Below, in pieces: positions 25,004-34,731 of a stretch of DNA of 64,000 nt. Every line of letters starts with the position of its first letter. Position 1 is the stretch's first letter. The stretch is from positions 653,054 to 717,053 of the forward strand of contig NZ_LMPJ01000001.1 of NCBI RefSeq assembly GCF_001424585.1. The letters are read 5' to 3'. Position numbers and translations under genes: made by a program. The DNA comes from Chryseobacterium sp. Leaf180 (lineage in GTDB: Bacteria > Bacteroidota > Bacteroidia > Flavobacteriales > Weeksellaceae). The notes under the pieces are model-generated. The model had not been told where the DNA came from, did not search any database, and saw nothing but the letters and a program-made list of their open reading frames with translations.

Positions 25004-25378
25004 ATGGAAACAAAAACAATCGCACGTGTCGCATTGGGCGCGATGCTTATTACCGCAGGGATATCGCATCTTACATTTGCCAGAAAAGAATTTAAAGCAC
25101 AAGTTCCGGATTTTGTTCCGCTCGATAAAGATGATACTGTAGTATATTCAGGAATAGCAGAAATTGCTTTGGGATCGGCAACTTTATTAGCTCCAAAAAA
25201 ACACCGGCCATTGATGGGAAAAATCCTTGCAGGATTTTTTACCGCTATTTTCCCGGGAAACATTGCGCAATACACCAACCGTGTAGATGCTTTTAATCTT
25301 ACCACAGACAAACGCCGTTTTGCGAGATTATTCATGCAGCCGGTTCTTATTTACTGGGCTTTAAAATCCACAAAATAA
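25004..25378 (+). CDS. DoxX-like small membrane protein
   Basis: A 124-residue integral membrane protein starting at the ATG at 25004; an upstream in-frame ATG adds an unlikely polar stretch. Hydrophobic segments occur at about residues 5-23, 46-62, 75-90 and 105-120. The pattern G-A-M-L-I-T-A-G-I-S-H-L-T-F-A-R-K-E-F, then Y-S-G-I-A-E-I-A-L-G-S-A-T-L-L, is that of the DoxX/DoxD-like family. Some members of that family form redox-related membrane complexes. The large reverse-strand frame over the same bases (24934-25335) is a shadow. It ends at a terminator shared with the oxidoreductase operon. Confidence 0.75.
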   Translation: METKTIARVALGAMLITAGISHLTFARKEFKAQVPDFVPLDKDDTVVYSGIAEIALGSATLLAPKKHRPLMGKILAGFFTAIFPGNIAQYTNRVDAFNLTTDKRRFARLFMQPVLIYWALKSTK

Positions 25379-25380
25379 AA

Positions 25381-25406
25381 AAATCCTCGCTTTTCGGCGG
25401 GGATTT
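25381..25406. terminator. Bidirectional intrinsic terminator
   Basis: AAATCCTCGC (25381-25390) pairs with GCGGGGATTT (25397-25406), including one G-T pair. Flanking A and T runs serve the convergent DoxX-like gene and the aldehyde oxidoreductase operon. Confidence 0.8.
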
Positions 25407-25411
25407 TTATT

Positions 25412-27619
25412 TTACATAATTATTTTATCTGGTGTGATTGGCAGATCCCGAAAACGTTTTCCGGTGGCATTGTAAATTGCATTGGCAATCGCCGCTGCGG
25501 TACCAATGATTCCGACTTCGCCTAAACCTTTCGCACCGCTCGGATTGATGTTTGGATCCGGTTTATTGATAAACGCAACTTCAACAATCGGCGCATCTGC
25601 ATTTACAGCGAAATGATAACTCGCCAAATCGTTTCCTATTACTCCGAGATTCTCATCGATCATTTTTTTCTCCATTAAAGCCATTCCGATTCCGCCAATT
25701 GCCGCACCAGAAATCTGATTAGCAGCAGGTTTTTCACTGATAATCGTTCCGCCATCTACAACAACTACCATTTTATCAATTTTTACCTTTCCGGTTTTCG
25801 AATGAACTTTCACTCTGCAGAAATGTGCCGCAGAAGAACAAAACGCGTATTTGCTACGTTCATCGCCCGGAGCGGAACTTGCTTCAACCTCAAATGTTGT
25901 CAGATTATTTTTCTCAAAAATATCTTTGTAGCTTATCGAAGCATTCTGATTTTTCACAGAAATTCCTTTATCATTTAGAATAATATTCTCTTTAGAAACA
26001 TTTTTAAATTCCGGATTTGCTGTCGCTGCGTAAGCCAAAAGTTTCTCTCTTAAAGCATCTGCAACAGCAACGACGGCGCCGCTCACAGAAGACATTCCGG
26101 TACTTCCACCCTGACTTCCTGCCTGCGGTAGATTAGAATTTCCAAGTTCAATTTTAATTTTATCTTTCGGAATTCCCGTGGCTTCATGCAGAATATTCCG
26201 CATTCCTGTACCTGTTCCCGTTCCAATATCTGTCATGGCAGTCTGTAAAATCACACTTCCGTCTTTACTCATGATAATTCCTGCGCTGGCTTTACTTCGG
26301 CCGGCATTCCACATACCAAGCGACATTCCGTAGCCGATTTTCCACTCACCTTCAGATATACTTCCGGGAGTTTGTTTTCGGTTGTTCCATTTGATCATTT
26401 CAGCGCCACGTTGTGCAGCTTCCTTTAAATAATTCGTTGACCAAGGCAGTTTAGAATCCGGATGATTGACCAGCGAAAGATTTTTATAACGAAGTTCCAG
26501 AGGATCCATCTTCAGCTGATAACTGAGCTCATCTAAAGCAGATTCGATTGCAAAATCGCCTGAACAATCGCCCGGACCGCGCATATACGTAGGTGCACTC
26601 AAATGCAAAGGAACAACAGCATTTTCAGTTTTAAGATTTGGAAACTCGTAAATAAGTCGCGTCACACGCGTGATTCCGTCGCTGAAAGGATCATATTTTG
26701 CACCGCTGTTCATTGCCTGATGCAAAATTCCCATGATTTTTCCGTCGGCGCTTGCAGACAGTTTCACACGCTGCCAGGATTCCGGGCGGTAACCCGTTGA
26801 GAAAAACATCTGCGGTCTCGTCAAAACAAGTTTTACCGGTCGGTTTAGTTTTTTAGCAGCTATCGCGGCCGCCAAAGTATGTGGCCAAACCCGTAAACCG
26901 CTTCCAAATCCACCACCAACATATTCGCTAATGACTTCAATGTTTTCTTTCGGAATATTATATAAACCAGAAAGCGTTTTCTGAACCATATTCACGCCCT
27001 GATTTTTATCAAAAAGCTTCAGTTTATTTTCTGAAGGCCAATGCGCGATCGTGGCGTGCATCTCCATCGGATTGTGAACCTCCGGAGCGATTTTATATTC
27101 CTGATCAACTGTAAAAGGCAGATTTTCCCAAGACGAAGAACTTCCGCGTTCTTTACCTTCAGGTTTTAATGCTGTCTTCTTTCTTAAAGTTTCAAAATCG
27201 AGATCAGCAGTGTTTTTTTCATATTTAACTTTAACCAGCGAAGCTGCATAAACGGCCTCTTCCAAAGTTCCTGCAACGACCAGCGCAACCGGCTGACCTT
27301 TGAAATAAACCTTATCGGTATGAAAAACCGGCAATCCAAATTTTGATTCTTTGATTTTTGCTTCAGTAGATAATCCCGGAACTTCAGGTCGGTTTTCATG
27401 GGTAATAATATCGATGACGCCGTCGGCGGCTTTTGCATCCGTAAAATCAAAACCGGTGATTTTTCCGGCTGGAATTTCACTTGTCACCAAAACACCATGG
27501 CAAAGGTTTTCTACAGAATATTCTGCAGAATATTTTCCCTTCCCGGTCACTTTGGCAATCGCTTCCACTCTGCCTTCGGGCATTGGAGCAGAAGAATTTT
27601 CTTCGTCAAAAAATTTCAT
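25412..27619 (-). CDS. paoC: Aldehyde oxidoreductase, molybdenum-cofactor-binding subunit (PaoC type)
   Basis: The 735-residue catalytic subunit of a xanthine oxidase-family enzyme that oxidises aldehydes to acids. Molybdopterin-contacting segments include G-G-G-F-G-S-G-L-R, G-P-G-D-C-S-G-D-F-A and G-S-Q-G-G-S-T-G-M-S-S. The general-base glutamate is E701 in G-L-G-E-V-G near the C-terminus, matching the E. coli PaoC position. The length is close to PaoC, and the last gene of the operon is in the same order as in E. coli (Fe-S, FAD, Mo). It has no signal of its own, so export would rely on the Tat signal of the small subunit. The natural aldehyde is unknown. Confidence 0.9.
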   Translation of the reverse strand: MKFFDEENSSAPMPEGRVEAIAKVTGKGKYSAEYSVENLCHGVLVTSEIPAGKITGFDFTDAKAADGVIDIITHENRPEVPGLSTEAKIKESKFGLPVFHTDKVYFKGQPVALVVAGTLEEAVYAASLVKVKYEKNTADLDFETLRKKTALKPEGKERGSSSSWENLPFTVDQEYKIAPEVHNPMEMHATIAHWPSENKLKLFDKNQGVNMVQKTLSGLYNIPKENIEVISEYVGGGFGSGLRVWPHTLAAAIAAKKLNRPVKLVLTRPQMFFSTGYRPESWQRVKLSASADGKIMGILHQAMNSGAKYDPFSDGITRVTRLIYEFPNLKTENAVVPLHLSAPTYMRGPGDCSGDFAIESALDELSYQLKMDPLELRYKNLSLVNHPDSKLPWSTNYLKEAAQRGAEMIKWNNRKQTPGSISEGEWKIGYGMSLGMWNAGRSKASAGIIMSKDGSVILQTAMTDIGTGTGTGMRNILHEATGIPKDKIKIELGNSNLPQAGSQGGSTGMSSVSGAVVAVADALREKLLAYAATANPEFKNVSKENIILNDKGISVKNQNASISYKDIFEKNNLTTFEVEASSAPGDERSKYAFCSSAAHFCRVKVHSKTGKVKIDKMVVVVDGGTIISEKPAANQISGAAIGGIGMALMEKKMIDENLGVIGNDLASYHFAVNADAPIVEVAFINKPDPNINPSGAKGLGEVGIIGTAAAIANAIYNATGKRFRDLPITPDKIIM

Positions 27620-27637
27620 ATGTGTATTTTTTTGATG

Positions 27638-28627
27638 TTAAATTATAGCGCTTTCCGGTTGTAAAGCCTGCTTTAAAGCTGATTCTATCGCGCCTTTCAG
27701 CAATGGAACTTTATACGCATTATCCGGAAGCGGTTTCAGACCTGAAGTCGCTAAAGTTGCTGCCTGTGCAAAAACTTCTGGTGTCGCAGATTTCCCCTGA
27801 AGAAATTTTTCAGCCTCAAGCCAGCGCCAAGGTTTATGCGCCACGCCGCCAGATGCAAGTCGCGCTTCTTTGATTTTGCCGTTTTCAATCTGTAAAGCTG
27901 CGGCTACAGAAATCAGAGCAAAAGCATAAGAGCTTCTCTCTCTGATTTTTAAATATGCAAAATTTTTATTAAAACCGTTTTCAGGAATTTCGATCTGAGT
28001 AATGACTGCATTTTCCGGCAGATTATTATCAAGCCAAGGTGTTTCGCCAGGCAACCTGTGAAAATCTTTAAAAGCAATAATAGATTCCTTTTTTCCGTCG
28101 GCAACAGTCACCTCAGCATCCAGTGTAGCGAGTGCCACACACAGATCTGAAGGATGTGTTGCCACGCACTGCTGAGAATATCCCGCAACGGCCATATTGT
28201 GCGTATCACCTTTCAAAGCGCTACATCCAGAATTCGGATTTCTTTTATTACAAGGTGCCGAAGTATCATAAAAATACGGACAACGCGTTCTCTGCAGAAG
28301 ATTTCCCGCGGTGCTTGCCATATTTCTGATCTGCGGTGAAGCGCCTGCCAATACCGCTTTTGAGATCAGAGGGGAATGTTTAAGCAAATCATTATTTAAA
28401 GTAAGCTCGGTATTTTTCACCATGGCACCAATAACCAATCGGTTTTTCGTGGTTTTAATATTATTTGACAAAGCTTCTGAAACGTCGATCAGACCATCAG
28501 GATTAACAATGTTTTTTTTCTGCAAGTCCACGAGATTGGTTCCGCCAGCAAGAAAACTCTTCGTTTTTATTTTTAAATCCTGCGTCTGGGCAAGATTTTT
28601 CGGTTTTTCAAATGTAAATGGTTTCAT
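27638..28627 (-). CDS. paoB: Aldehyde oxidoreductase, FAD-binding subunit with extra 4Fe-4S site (PaoB type)
   Basis: A 329-residue middle subunit. The ATG at 28627 overlaps the small-subunit stop in an ATGA arrangement, so translation is coupled and I prefer it over an in-frame upstream start. FAD-binding segments are A-G-G-T-N-L-V-D (27-34) and G-A-S-P-Q-I-R-N-M-A-S-T-A-G-N-L (95-110). Four cysteines, C116, C126, C135 and C154, occupy the insertion that in E. coli PaoB holds a [4Fe-4S] cluster. This sets it apart from ordinary xanthine dehydrogenase FAD subunits. The cofactors pass electrons from molybdenum to an external acceptor. Confidence 0.9.
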   Translation of the reverse strand: MKPFTFEKPKNLAQTQDLKIKTKSFLAGGTNLVDLQKKNIVNPDGLIDVSEALSNNIKTTKNRLVIGAMVKNTELTLNNDLLKHSPLISKAVLAGASPQIRNMASTAGNLLQRTRCPYFYDTSAPCNKRNPNSGCSALKGDTHNMAVAGYSQQCVATHPSDLCVALATLDAEVTVADGKKESIIAFKDFHRLPGETPWLDNNLPENAVITQIEIPENGFNKNFAYLKIRERSSYAFALISVAAALQIENGKIKEARLASGGVAHKPWRWLEAEKFLQGKSATPEVFAQAATLATSGLKPLPDNAYKVPLLKGAIESALKQALQPESAII

Positions 28628-29217
28628 CGTGCTGCAACTTTTTGAATAGATTCTACGATGCCGTTGTAGGCGCCGCAACGGCAAAGATTGCCACTCATGA
28701 ATTCTTTAATTTCTTCGACTGATTTGGTATGACCTTCTTTCACGCAGGCAACAGCCGACATAATCTGGCCCGGTGTACAATAACCGCACTGGAAACCGTC
28801 GCATTCGATAAACGCTTCCTGCATCGGATGCAGATTTTTACCTTCAGACAAACCTTCAATCGTCGTCACTTCTTTTCCTGGAAGTGTGGCTGCAAGTGTA
28901 AGACAACTCAAAACACGTTCGCCGTCTACATGAACTGTACAAGCACCGCACTGGCCGTGGTCGCAGCCTTTTTTGGTTCCGGTAAGCTGCAGATCTTCAC
29001 GCAGCACATCGAGCAAAGTAGAACGGCTGTCGGCATTGAGATCGTATTTCTTTCTGTTAATGGAAATTTTCAAGGGTAAAACTTTTTTCTTGGGAATAAT
29101 AAAATGTTTTACATCATGGTAAAAAGCCTTCACTGATGACGGAATTGCAGAAAAGACTGCTACAATGGCGCTGCTTTTCAGAAAATTCCGTCGCGAAAAG
29201 TGGAGTTTTTCAGACAT
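28624..29217 (-). CDS. paoA: Aldehyde oxidoreductase, 2Fe-2S subunit with Tat signal (PaoA type)
   Basis: A 197-residue subunit with a twin-arginine signal (S-R-R-N-F-L-K, residues 8-14, followed by a hydrophobic stretch). It has two [2Fe-2S] domains. The plant-ferredoxin-like cluster uses C85, C90, C93 and C105, and the helical one uses C144, C147, C179 and C181. The whole complex should be carried to the periplasm by this one signal. It is first in a three-gene operon with the FAD and molybdenum subunits. No xdhC/paoD-type maturation chaperone or molybdopterin synthesis gene is in the window. Confidence 0.92.
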   Translation of the reverse strand: MSEKLHFSRRNFLKSSAIVAVFSAIPSSVKAFYHDVKHFIIPKKKVLPLKISINRKKYDLNADSRSTLLDVLREDLQLTGTKKGCDHGQCGACTVHVDGERVLSCLTLAATLPGKEVTTIEGLSEGKNLHPMQEAFIECDGFQCGYCTPGQIMSAVACVKEGHTKSVEEIKEFMSGNLCRCGAYNGIVESIQKVAAR

Positions 29218-29492
29218 ATTTTTAATGATTTTGGTTGTTCTCTCAAAGCTAATGAAGATTTTACAAAAAATGAATTTATCACGGCTTAGAATGATTACAA
29301 ATAAACTTAAATCATAAAATCTTTAGCCCGTTTTTCATTAAATTAAAGCGATAAATCAGCTGAAAAAATGAGATGAATAGTTATGAATATCAAAATTAAA
29401 AATCATTAAAATTTCTTATTTGATTTCTTTGAAAAACCTTTTACAAAGGCATTATAATTGATCAATTTAAGTCACACCATAAAAAATATATT

Positions 29493-29948
29493 ATGAATAA
29501 CGAAAACCCTGTAAGTGTGCTGAATGATCTTCTACACATTACCAATGACCGGATAGAAGGTTTTGCGCGCGTGGAAGGAAAAGTTTGGGAAATGTATTCT
29601 GAACTGAAACCGCAATACGACCACATGATCACGGAAGCTAAAATCTTTAAAAACGAACTCATCAATCTTATTACTGAAAGAAACGGAACTCCAGATGATT
29701 CTGCAAGTACCGCAGGCGCGATTCACCGCGCGTGGATTGACATCAGAAATGCCATCCCTGGAAAAAACCGTGAGAAAGCGACTTTAGAAAATGTTTCTTT
29801 TGGAGAGAAAACTGCCGTTGAAGCTTATGAAGCTGCACTTTACTCGGGTGATCTTGATGAAGAATGCAGAAAAACAATTGACGATCAGCTGTATAAACTG
29901 CGACAGTCTTACGAGACATTCAGCAAAATAAGTGAATACAAAGATTAA
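29493..29948 (+). CDS. DUF2383/PA2169-family four-helix-bundle protein, copy B
   Basis: A 151-residue helical protein, paralogue of the minus-strand gene at 23977-24426. The shared blocks are S-V-L-N-D-L-L-x-I-T-N-D-R-I-E-G-F, G-x-V-W-E, P-D-D-x-x-S-T-A-G-A-x-H-R and E-N-V-x-F-G-E. It has no signal peptide. The 275-bp region before it has no other gene and no clear consensus promoter. It is followed after a hairpin by the NDH-2-like gene. The function is unknown, and the stress-type neighbours suggest a protective role as an inference only. Confidence 0.8.
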   Translation: MNNENPVSVLNDLLHITNDRIEGFARVEGKVWEMYSELKPQYDHMITEAKIFKNELINLITERNGTPDDSASTAGAIHRAWIDIRNAIPGKNREKATLENVSFGEKTAVEAYEAALYSGDLDEECRKTIDDQLYKLRQSYETFSKISEYKD

Positions 29949-29958
29949 TCTGAAAAAG

Positions 29959-29983
29959 TGGCCGGAAACCGAAATTCCGGTCA
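29959..29983 (+). terminator. Hairpin terminator between copy B and the NADH dehydrogenase-like gene
   Basis: TGGCCGGAA (29959-29967) pairs with TTCCGGTCA (29975-29983), including a G-T pair. It is followed by TTTTCTGTTTTT. This argues that the next gene starts at 30036, not at an earlier in-frame codon that would lie across the hairpin. Confidence 0.7.
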
Positions 29984-30035
29984 TTTTCTGTTTTTCAGTT
30001 TGAAAAATTTAAAACAATCTCTAAAATACCGCTTT

Positions 30036-31304
30036 ATGCAAAAAAGAATTGTAATCGTCGGTGGTGGTTTTGCGGGCATCAAAATGATCAAAGAACTGCA
30101 AAACGACGAAAGATTTCACATCACACTCGTCGACAAAAATAATTATCATTTTTTTCCGCCGCTGCTGTATCAGGTGGCAACATCGTTTATACAGGCTTCC
30201 AACATCAGTTACCCATTTAGGAAAATGATTTCTAAATTTAAGAATGTGCATTTTCATATGGGAAACTTCAAACAGGTTTTTCCGGAGCAAAATATTATTG
30301 AAACCGATACCGGGAATATTTCATATGATTATCTGGTGATCGCGCACGGAACAGAAACCAATTTTTTCTCGATGGATAATGTGAGGAAATGCGCTTTACC
30401 GATGAAGAGTATCGAGGAAGCACTTTTTATAAGAAATCATGTGCTTTTAAAACTGGAAGAAGCCGCGAGAAATACCGATGTGACTAATGCTCAGCGACTT
30501 CAGAACATTGTCATTGCGGGTGGCGGACCGACTGGCGTTGAACTCGCAGGAATGATCGCAGAAATGGGAAGATATATCGCGCAGAAAGAATATCCGGAAA
30601 TCAAACTCGACAATTCAAATCTGTATCTCATCGATGCTTTACCGTCTTTACTCGCGCCAATGAGCAAAATGGCACAGGAATCTGCCTACGATACATTGAA
30701 AAAACTGGGCGTAAAGATTATTCTTAATGTTTCGGTGAAAGATTATGTCGACGGAAAAGTGATTTTGTCTGACGGAAATAAAATTGAAACGGAAACATTA
30801 ATCTGGACTTCCGGAGTGATTGGACGGGAAACGCCGGGATTGCGACAGGAAACTTTTGGCCGCGGAAAAAGAATTTTGGTAGACGGTTTTAATAAAGTAA
30901 ACGGTTACGAAAATATTTTTGCTGTGGGTGATATCTGTCTTCAGATGTCTGATAAAAATTTTCCGCAAGGTCATCCGCAATTGGCGCAGGTTGCCATTCA
31001 GCAGGGAAGAAATCTTGCTGAAAATCTGATTAAAATCAACGAAAATAAAAAACTGACTCCTTTTGAATATAACAATAAAGGAAGTATGGCGATTATTTCG
31101 AAATTCCGTGCGGTCGTCGATTTGCCGAAGTTTTCGTACAAAGGCTTTATCGCGTGGCTTACGTGGCTTTTCATTCACGTAATTCCTCTGGTGAATTTCA
31201 GAAGTAAAATTGTGCTGATGCTCGACTGGTTCAGGCTTTTTATAACCAATAATCCTTCAATCAGACTCATTCTTTACCCCAAAAAAAATATGGAGAAAGA
31301 TTAG
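30036..31304 (+). CDS. NADH dehydrogenase type II-like FAD oxidoreductase
   Basis: A 422-residue flavoprotein. The ATG at 30036 directly precedes the FAD-binding motif V-I-V-G-G-G-F-A-G (residues 6-14). A second dinucleotide fold for NAD(P)H has I-A-G-G-G-P-T-G-V-E-L-A-G near the middle. The segment N-N-Y-H-F-F-P-P-L-L-Y-Q-V-A-T is typical of NDH-2-type enzymes. The C-terminal W-L-T-W-L-F-I-H-V-I-P-L-V stretch is the membrane-anchoring part. It most likely passes electrons from NADH to menaquinone without pumping protons. Confidence 0.88.
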   Translation: MQKRIVIVGGGFAGIKMIKELQNDERFHITLVDKNNYHFFPPLLYQVATSFIQASNISYPFRKMISKFKNVHFHMGNFKQVFPEQNIIETDTGNISYDYLVIAHGTETNFFSMDNVRKCALPMKSIEEALFIRNHVLLKLEEAARNTDVTNAQRLQNIVIAGGGPTGVELAGMIAEMGRYIAQKEYPEIKLDNSNLYLIDALPSLLAPMSKMAQESAYDTLKKLGVKIILNVSVKDYVDGKVILSDGNKIETETLIWTSGVIGRETPGLRQETFGRGKRILVDGFNKVNGYENIFAVGDICLQMSDKNFPQGHPQLAQVAIQQGRNLAENLIKINENKKLTPFEYNNKGSMAIISKFRAVVDLPKFSYKGFIAWLTWLFIHVIPLVNFRSKIVLMLDWFRLFITNNPSIRLILYPKKNMEKD

Positions 31305-31317
31305 ATTTAATAAAAAA

Positions 31318-31340
31318 AGAGACCTCAAAACGAGGTCTCT
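31318..31340 (-). terminator. Intrinsic terminator of the alcohol dehydrogenase gene
   Basis: AGAGACCTC (31318-31326) pairs with GAGGTCTCT (31332-31340). The T-run is on the minus strand, so it ends the dehydrogenase transcript more than the convergent one. Confidence 0.8.
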
Positions 31341-31373
31341 TCTCAAAAAACTATGTATGAAAAGATGAAAATT

Positions 31374-32540
31374 TTATTTCCAGGGGTCTAAAACGACTTT
31401 TACACAGCCATCTTCCCTCTTATGGAAAATCTCGTAACCTTTTGCAACATCTGACAGTGCCATTCTGTGTGTGATAATATCATCGAGTTTTACCTGACCT
31501 GTCTCTACGTAATTCAAAAGTTTATCGACAATCGCGTGAACCGGCGACTGACCGGCTTTGATCGTAATTCCTTTATCAAACAACTGTCCCACGCGGAAAT
31601 TATCATAATTCATCGGATAAACACCGAGAATTGAGACAAAACCACCACGGCGAACCGCGCTCATACAGGCATCCAAAACTTTGATCGAACCTTTTTCAAA
31701 ATTGATAACAGCTTTTGCACGGTCGATCAAATCACGATCCGGCTCGAATCCTACAGCTTCAATACAAACATCGGCACCGCGACCTTCCGTCATATCGCGA
31801 ATTTCATTGACTGTTTGCTCGCCATCTTCCCAGAGAATCGTTTCGCAGCCAGTAAGATTTTTAATCTGATCTAAACGGTACTGCTGTGTATCGATCACGA
31901 TTACCTTTTTAGCATTGTGAAGAATTGCGCTTTTCGCCGCCATAGAACCTACAGGTCCGGCACCGAAAATTGCCACAGTTTCTCCACCTTTCAGATCTGC
32001 CCACATAACGCCCGTGTAACCGGTCGGAAATATATCTGTCAGAAACAAAAGCTGCTCATCAGAAAGCGATTCTGACACCTTTCTCGGACCAAAATTAGCA
32101 TACGGAACGCGCACATACTCTGCCTGTCCGCCATTGTAACCGCCGTAAAGATCGGTGTAACCAAACATTCCGCCACCTTTTTCCGTTAAAATTCCACCTT
32201 CAGGACCGTAATTTTCAACATTTGAATTGGTACAGCCTGATGGAAGATCGTGCTGACAGAAATAACATCCGCCACACGCAATCGGAAAAGGAACAATCAC
32301 ACGGTCGCCGACTTTCAGATGACCGATGTTTTTGCCGACATCTTCCACAATTCCCATAAACTCGTGGCCCATCACCATCGGTCTCGCCTGAGGAATTCCA
32401 CCGGAATACATATGAAGATCGCTACCGCAAATTGCCGTTGAAGTTACTTTTAAGATAATATCATTTTCCTCCTGAATAATAGGATCATCCACCGTATCGT
32501 AAGTAATCTTACCTGGTGCGTGAAAAACTGCTGCTTTCAT
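31374..32540 (-). CDS. Zinc-dependent alcohol dehydrogenase, formaldehyde-dehydrogenase-like
   Basis: A 388-residue medium-chain dehydrogenase/reductase starting at ATG 32540. Catalytic zinc ligands include C38 (I-C-G-S-D) and H59-E60 (G-H-E-F-M-G). Structural zinc is bound by C89, C92, C95 and C103 in G-G-C-Y-F-C-Q-H-D-L-P-S-G-C. The cofactor fold has F-G-A-G-P-V-G. The long loop containing G-G-M-F-G-Y-T-D-L-Y-G-G-Y-N-G-G-Q-A-E-Y is characteristic of the glutathione-independent formaldehyde dehydrogenase group. With the aldehyde oxidoreductase 3 kb away, a shared role in aldehyde detoxification is a reasonable inference. It follows the catalase gene by 25 bp and may be co-transcribed with it. 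Confidence 0.85.
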   Translation of the reverse strand: MKAAVFHAPGKITYDTVDDPIIQEENDIILKVTSTAICGSDLHMYSGGIPQARPMVMGHEFMGIVEDVGKNIGHLKVGDRVIVPFPIACGGCYFCQHDLPSGCTNSNVENYGPEGGILTEKGGGMFGYTDLYGGYNGGQAEYVRVPYANFGPRKVSESLSDEQLLFLTDIFPTGYTGVMWADLKGGETVAIFGAGPVGSMAAKSAILHNAKKVIVIDTQQYRLDQIKNLTGCETILWEDGEQTVNEIRDMTEGRGADVCIEAVGFEPDRDLIDRAKAVINFEKGSIKVLDACMSAVRRGGFVSILGVYPMNYDNFRVGQLFDKGITIKAGQSPVHAIVDKLLNYVETGQVKLDDIITHRMALSDVAKGYEIFHKREDGCVKVVLDPWK

Positions 32541-32565
32541 AATTTTAATATTTTGTGATGTGATG

Positions 32566-34713
32566 TTAATTATTTTCGTATCGGTCGATCTCAAGATCCC
32601 AAACTCTGTGATTGGCAATCGCGGTGATAAATTTGCCGTTTCCTACGGTGCTGTCTACATTGGCAATCATCGCAGGATCTTCAAAAGTTTTACCTGCAAT
32701 ATCTGTTTTGCTGAAAATCGCATTTGTATCGGCTCCGAAATAAACCGCTTTGCAATGTCTGTATGCTTCTTCTACAAAACCGATAACCCAGTTTTTATTT
32801 TCAGATCTCATCAGCTCGGCAGCTGATTCGGCTCCCGGACAAATATATAAAGCATCAAAACATACGCTTGCTGTGCTGCTTATTGAATGTTTTGGGATAA
32901 ATTTCGTTCCGTCTGAAGCTTTTACAGCCGACATGCTTGGACCGATAATCTGAACAACCGCGCCCAGATTTTCAAGCTGGTTTTTCAGTGTATTAACACC
33001 ATCTGCATCGACTCCATCGGCCATCATAAATCCAATGATTCTGCTTTCAATAGAATCTTTCGCAGTATTTTTCATACTTAAAGCTTCTGAAGAAGTCGTT
33101 TTTGGCTCACGCTCAGCGCTCTGCAAAGTTTTAGGATCTGCATCGGCAGGAATACTTTGGTTGGGCATATCTAAAACTGTTACTTCAACACCGACTTTCG
33201 CAGCAACGTTTGCAGCTAATTCTTTATTAATGAAATTCAGCTGAGCCACCATTCTCTCACGGATTGCATGTATTTTCACTTTAGATAACTCGAAAATAAG
33301 AGCGTTCTGCAGATGCAGTTTTTCAGGAATCGACTGACTGTTGTAAAACATTTTCGCCTGAGAATAATGATCCACGAAACTCTGGCTTCTCGCCCGGATT
33401 TTATTACCGTGAATGCGCTCATTATTTGTATGGAAACCACCATCTTTTATCATCGCCTGATACGGACAGCCGCCGCCCATCGAGTTCGGTTCGTACGCAA
33501 CTTTACCCTTTACAATCTGTTGACGCATATGACCGTCGCGGTTGTTGTTGTGGATTTCCTGCACCGGACGGTTGATCGGAATTTCGTGGAAATTCGGTGA
33601 GCCAAGTCTAGAGAGCTGCGTGTCGGTGTACGAAAATAATCTTCCCTGAAGCAGAGGATCGTTGCTGAAATCGATTCCCGGAACGATGTGTCCCGGATGA
33701 AAAGCAATCTGCTCGGTTTCCGCAAAAAAGTTATCCGGATTTCTGTTTAATATAAGTGTTCCTACAATTTCTACGGGAACCAATTCTTCAGGAACCAGCT
33801 TAGTAGGATCGAGAAGATCAAAATCAAAATCGTGCTCATTTTCTTCAGGAATCAGCTGTACGCCCAGTTCCCATTCCGGATACGCTCCGTTTTCAATAGC
33901 TTCCCACAGATCTCTACGATGAAAATCAGGATCAACACCCGATATTTTCTGCGCTTCGTTCCAGGCAACCGAATGCACGCCCAATTTTGGTTTAAAATGA
34001 AATTTCACAAAATGTACATCGCCTTCACTGTTTATAAATTTAAACGAATGCACGCCAAAACCTTCCATCATACGGTAACTTCTTGGGATCGCGCGGTCAC
34101 TCATTATCCACATAATCATGTGCATACTTTCTGGCATCAGCGAAATAAAATCCCAAAAAGTATCATGAGCTGAGGCTGCCTGCGGAATCTCGTTATCCTG
34201 TTCGGGTTTTACCGCGTGAACGAGATCCGGGAATTTTATTGCATCCTGAATAAAAAACACGGGAATATTATTCGCGACAAGGTCGTAATTGCCTTCATCG
34301 GTATAAAATTTTACGGCAAAACCACGCACATCACGCGCCAGATCAGTACTTCCGCGGCTTCCCTGTACCGTAGAAAATCTTGCAAAAACAGGAATTTCTT
34401 TTCCTACTTCGGTTAAAAATTTTGCTTTGGTATATTTTTCAAGACTTTTTGTAAGCTTAAATACGCCATGAGCGCCCGAACCTCTTGCATGAACGATTCT
34501 TTCTGGAATACGCTCGTGATCAAAATGGGTAATTTTTTCGCGAAGAATAAAATCTTCCAGAAGCGACGGTCCGCGTTCGTCAGCCTTCAGAGAATCCTGA
34601 TTATTATTGACTTTCAAACCCTGATTGGTCGTCAGAAATTCGCCGCTGTTATCTGTTCTGTGCTCCTCCAGCTGATCTAATTTCTTATTAGAATTTAAAT
34701 TTTCGTTTTTCAT
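32566..34713 (-). CDS. katE: Large-subunit (clade II) monofunctional catalase
   Basis: A 715-residue haem catalase like E. coli HPII, which splits hydrogen peroxide. The essential residues line up: distal H75 in [11 protein letters not shown]148 in L-V-A-N-N-I-P, and proximal haem ligand Y362 in [10 protein letters not shown]. The C-terminal 140 residues form the flavodoxin/GATase1-like domain found only in large catalases (from about I-I-G-F-M-M-A-D-G to the end). No signal peptide is present, so it is cytoplasmic. It is the central gene of the stress region. Confidence 0.95.
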   Translation of the reverse strand: MKNENLNSNKKLDQLEEHRTDNSGEFLTTNQGLKVNNNQDSLKADERGPSLLEDFILREKITHFDHERIPERIVHARGSGAHGVFKLTKSLEKYTKAKFLTEVGKEIPVFARFSTVQGSRGSTDLARDVRGFAVKFYTDEGNYDLVANNIPVFFIQDAIKFPDLVHAVKPEQDNEIPQAASAHDTFWDFISLMPESMHMIMWIMSDRAIPRSYRMMEGFGVHSFKFINSEGDVHFVKFHFKPKLGVHSVAWNEAQKISGVDPDFHRRDLWEAIENGAYPEWELGVQLIPEENEHDFDFDLLDPTKLVPEELVPVEIVGTLILNRNPDNFFAETEQIAFHPGHIVPGIDFSNDPLLQGRLFSYTDTQLSRLGSPNFHEIPINRPVQEIHNNNRDGHMRQQIVKGKVAYEPNSMGGGCPYQAMIKDGGFHTNNERIHGNKIRARSQSFVDHYSQAKMFYNSQSIPEKLHLQNALIFELSKVKIHAIRERMVAQLNFINKELAANVAAKVGVEVTVLDMPNQSIPADADPKTLQSAEREPKTTSSEALSMKNTAKDSIESRIIGFMMADGVDADGVNTLKNQLENLGAVVQIIGPSMSAVKASDGTKFIPKHSISSTASVCFDALYICPGAESAAELMRSENKNWVIGFVEEAYRHCKAVYFGADTNAIFSKTDIAGKTFEDPAMIANVDSTVGNGKFITAIANHRVWDLEIDRYENN

Positions 34714-34731
34714 ATTTAGTAATTTATGGTG

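Noticed and set aside
24934..25335. 133-codon minus-strand frame overlapping the DoxX-like gene
   Set aside because: The plus strand encodes a clear membrane protein with family motifs and a normal start. The minus frame is a composition shadow.
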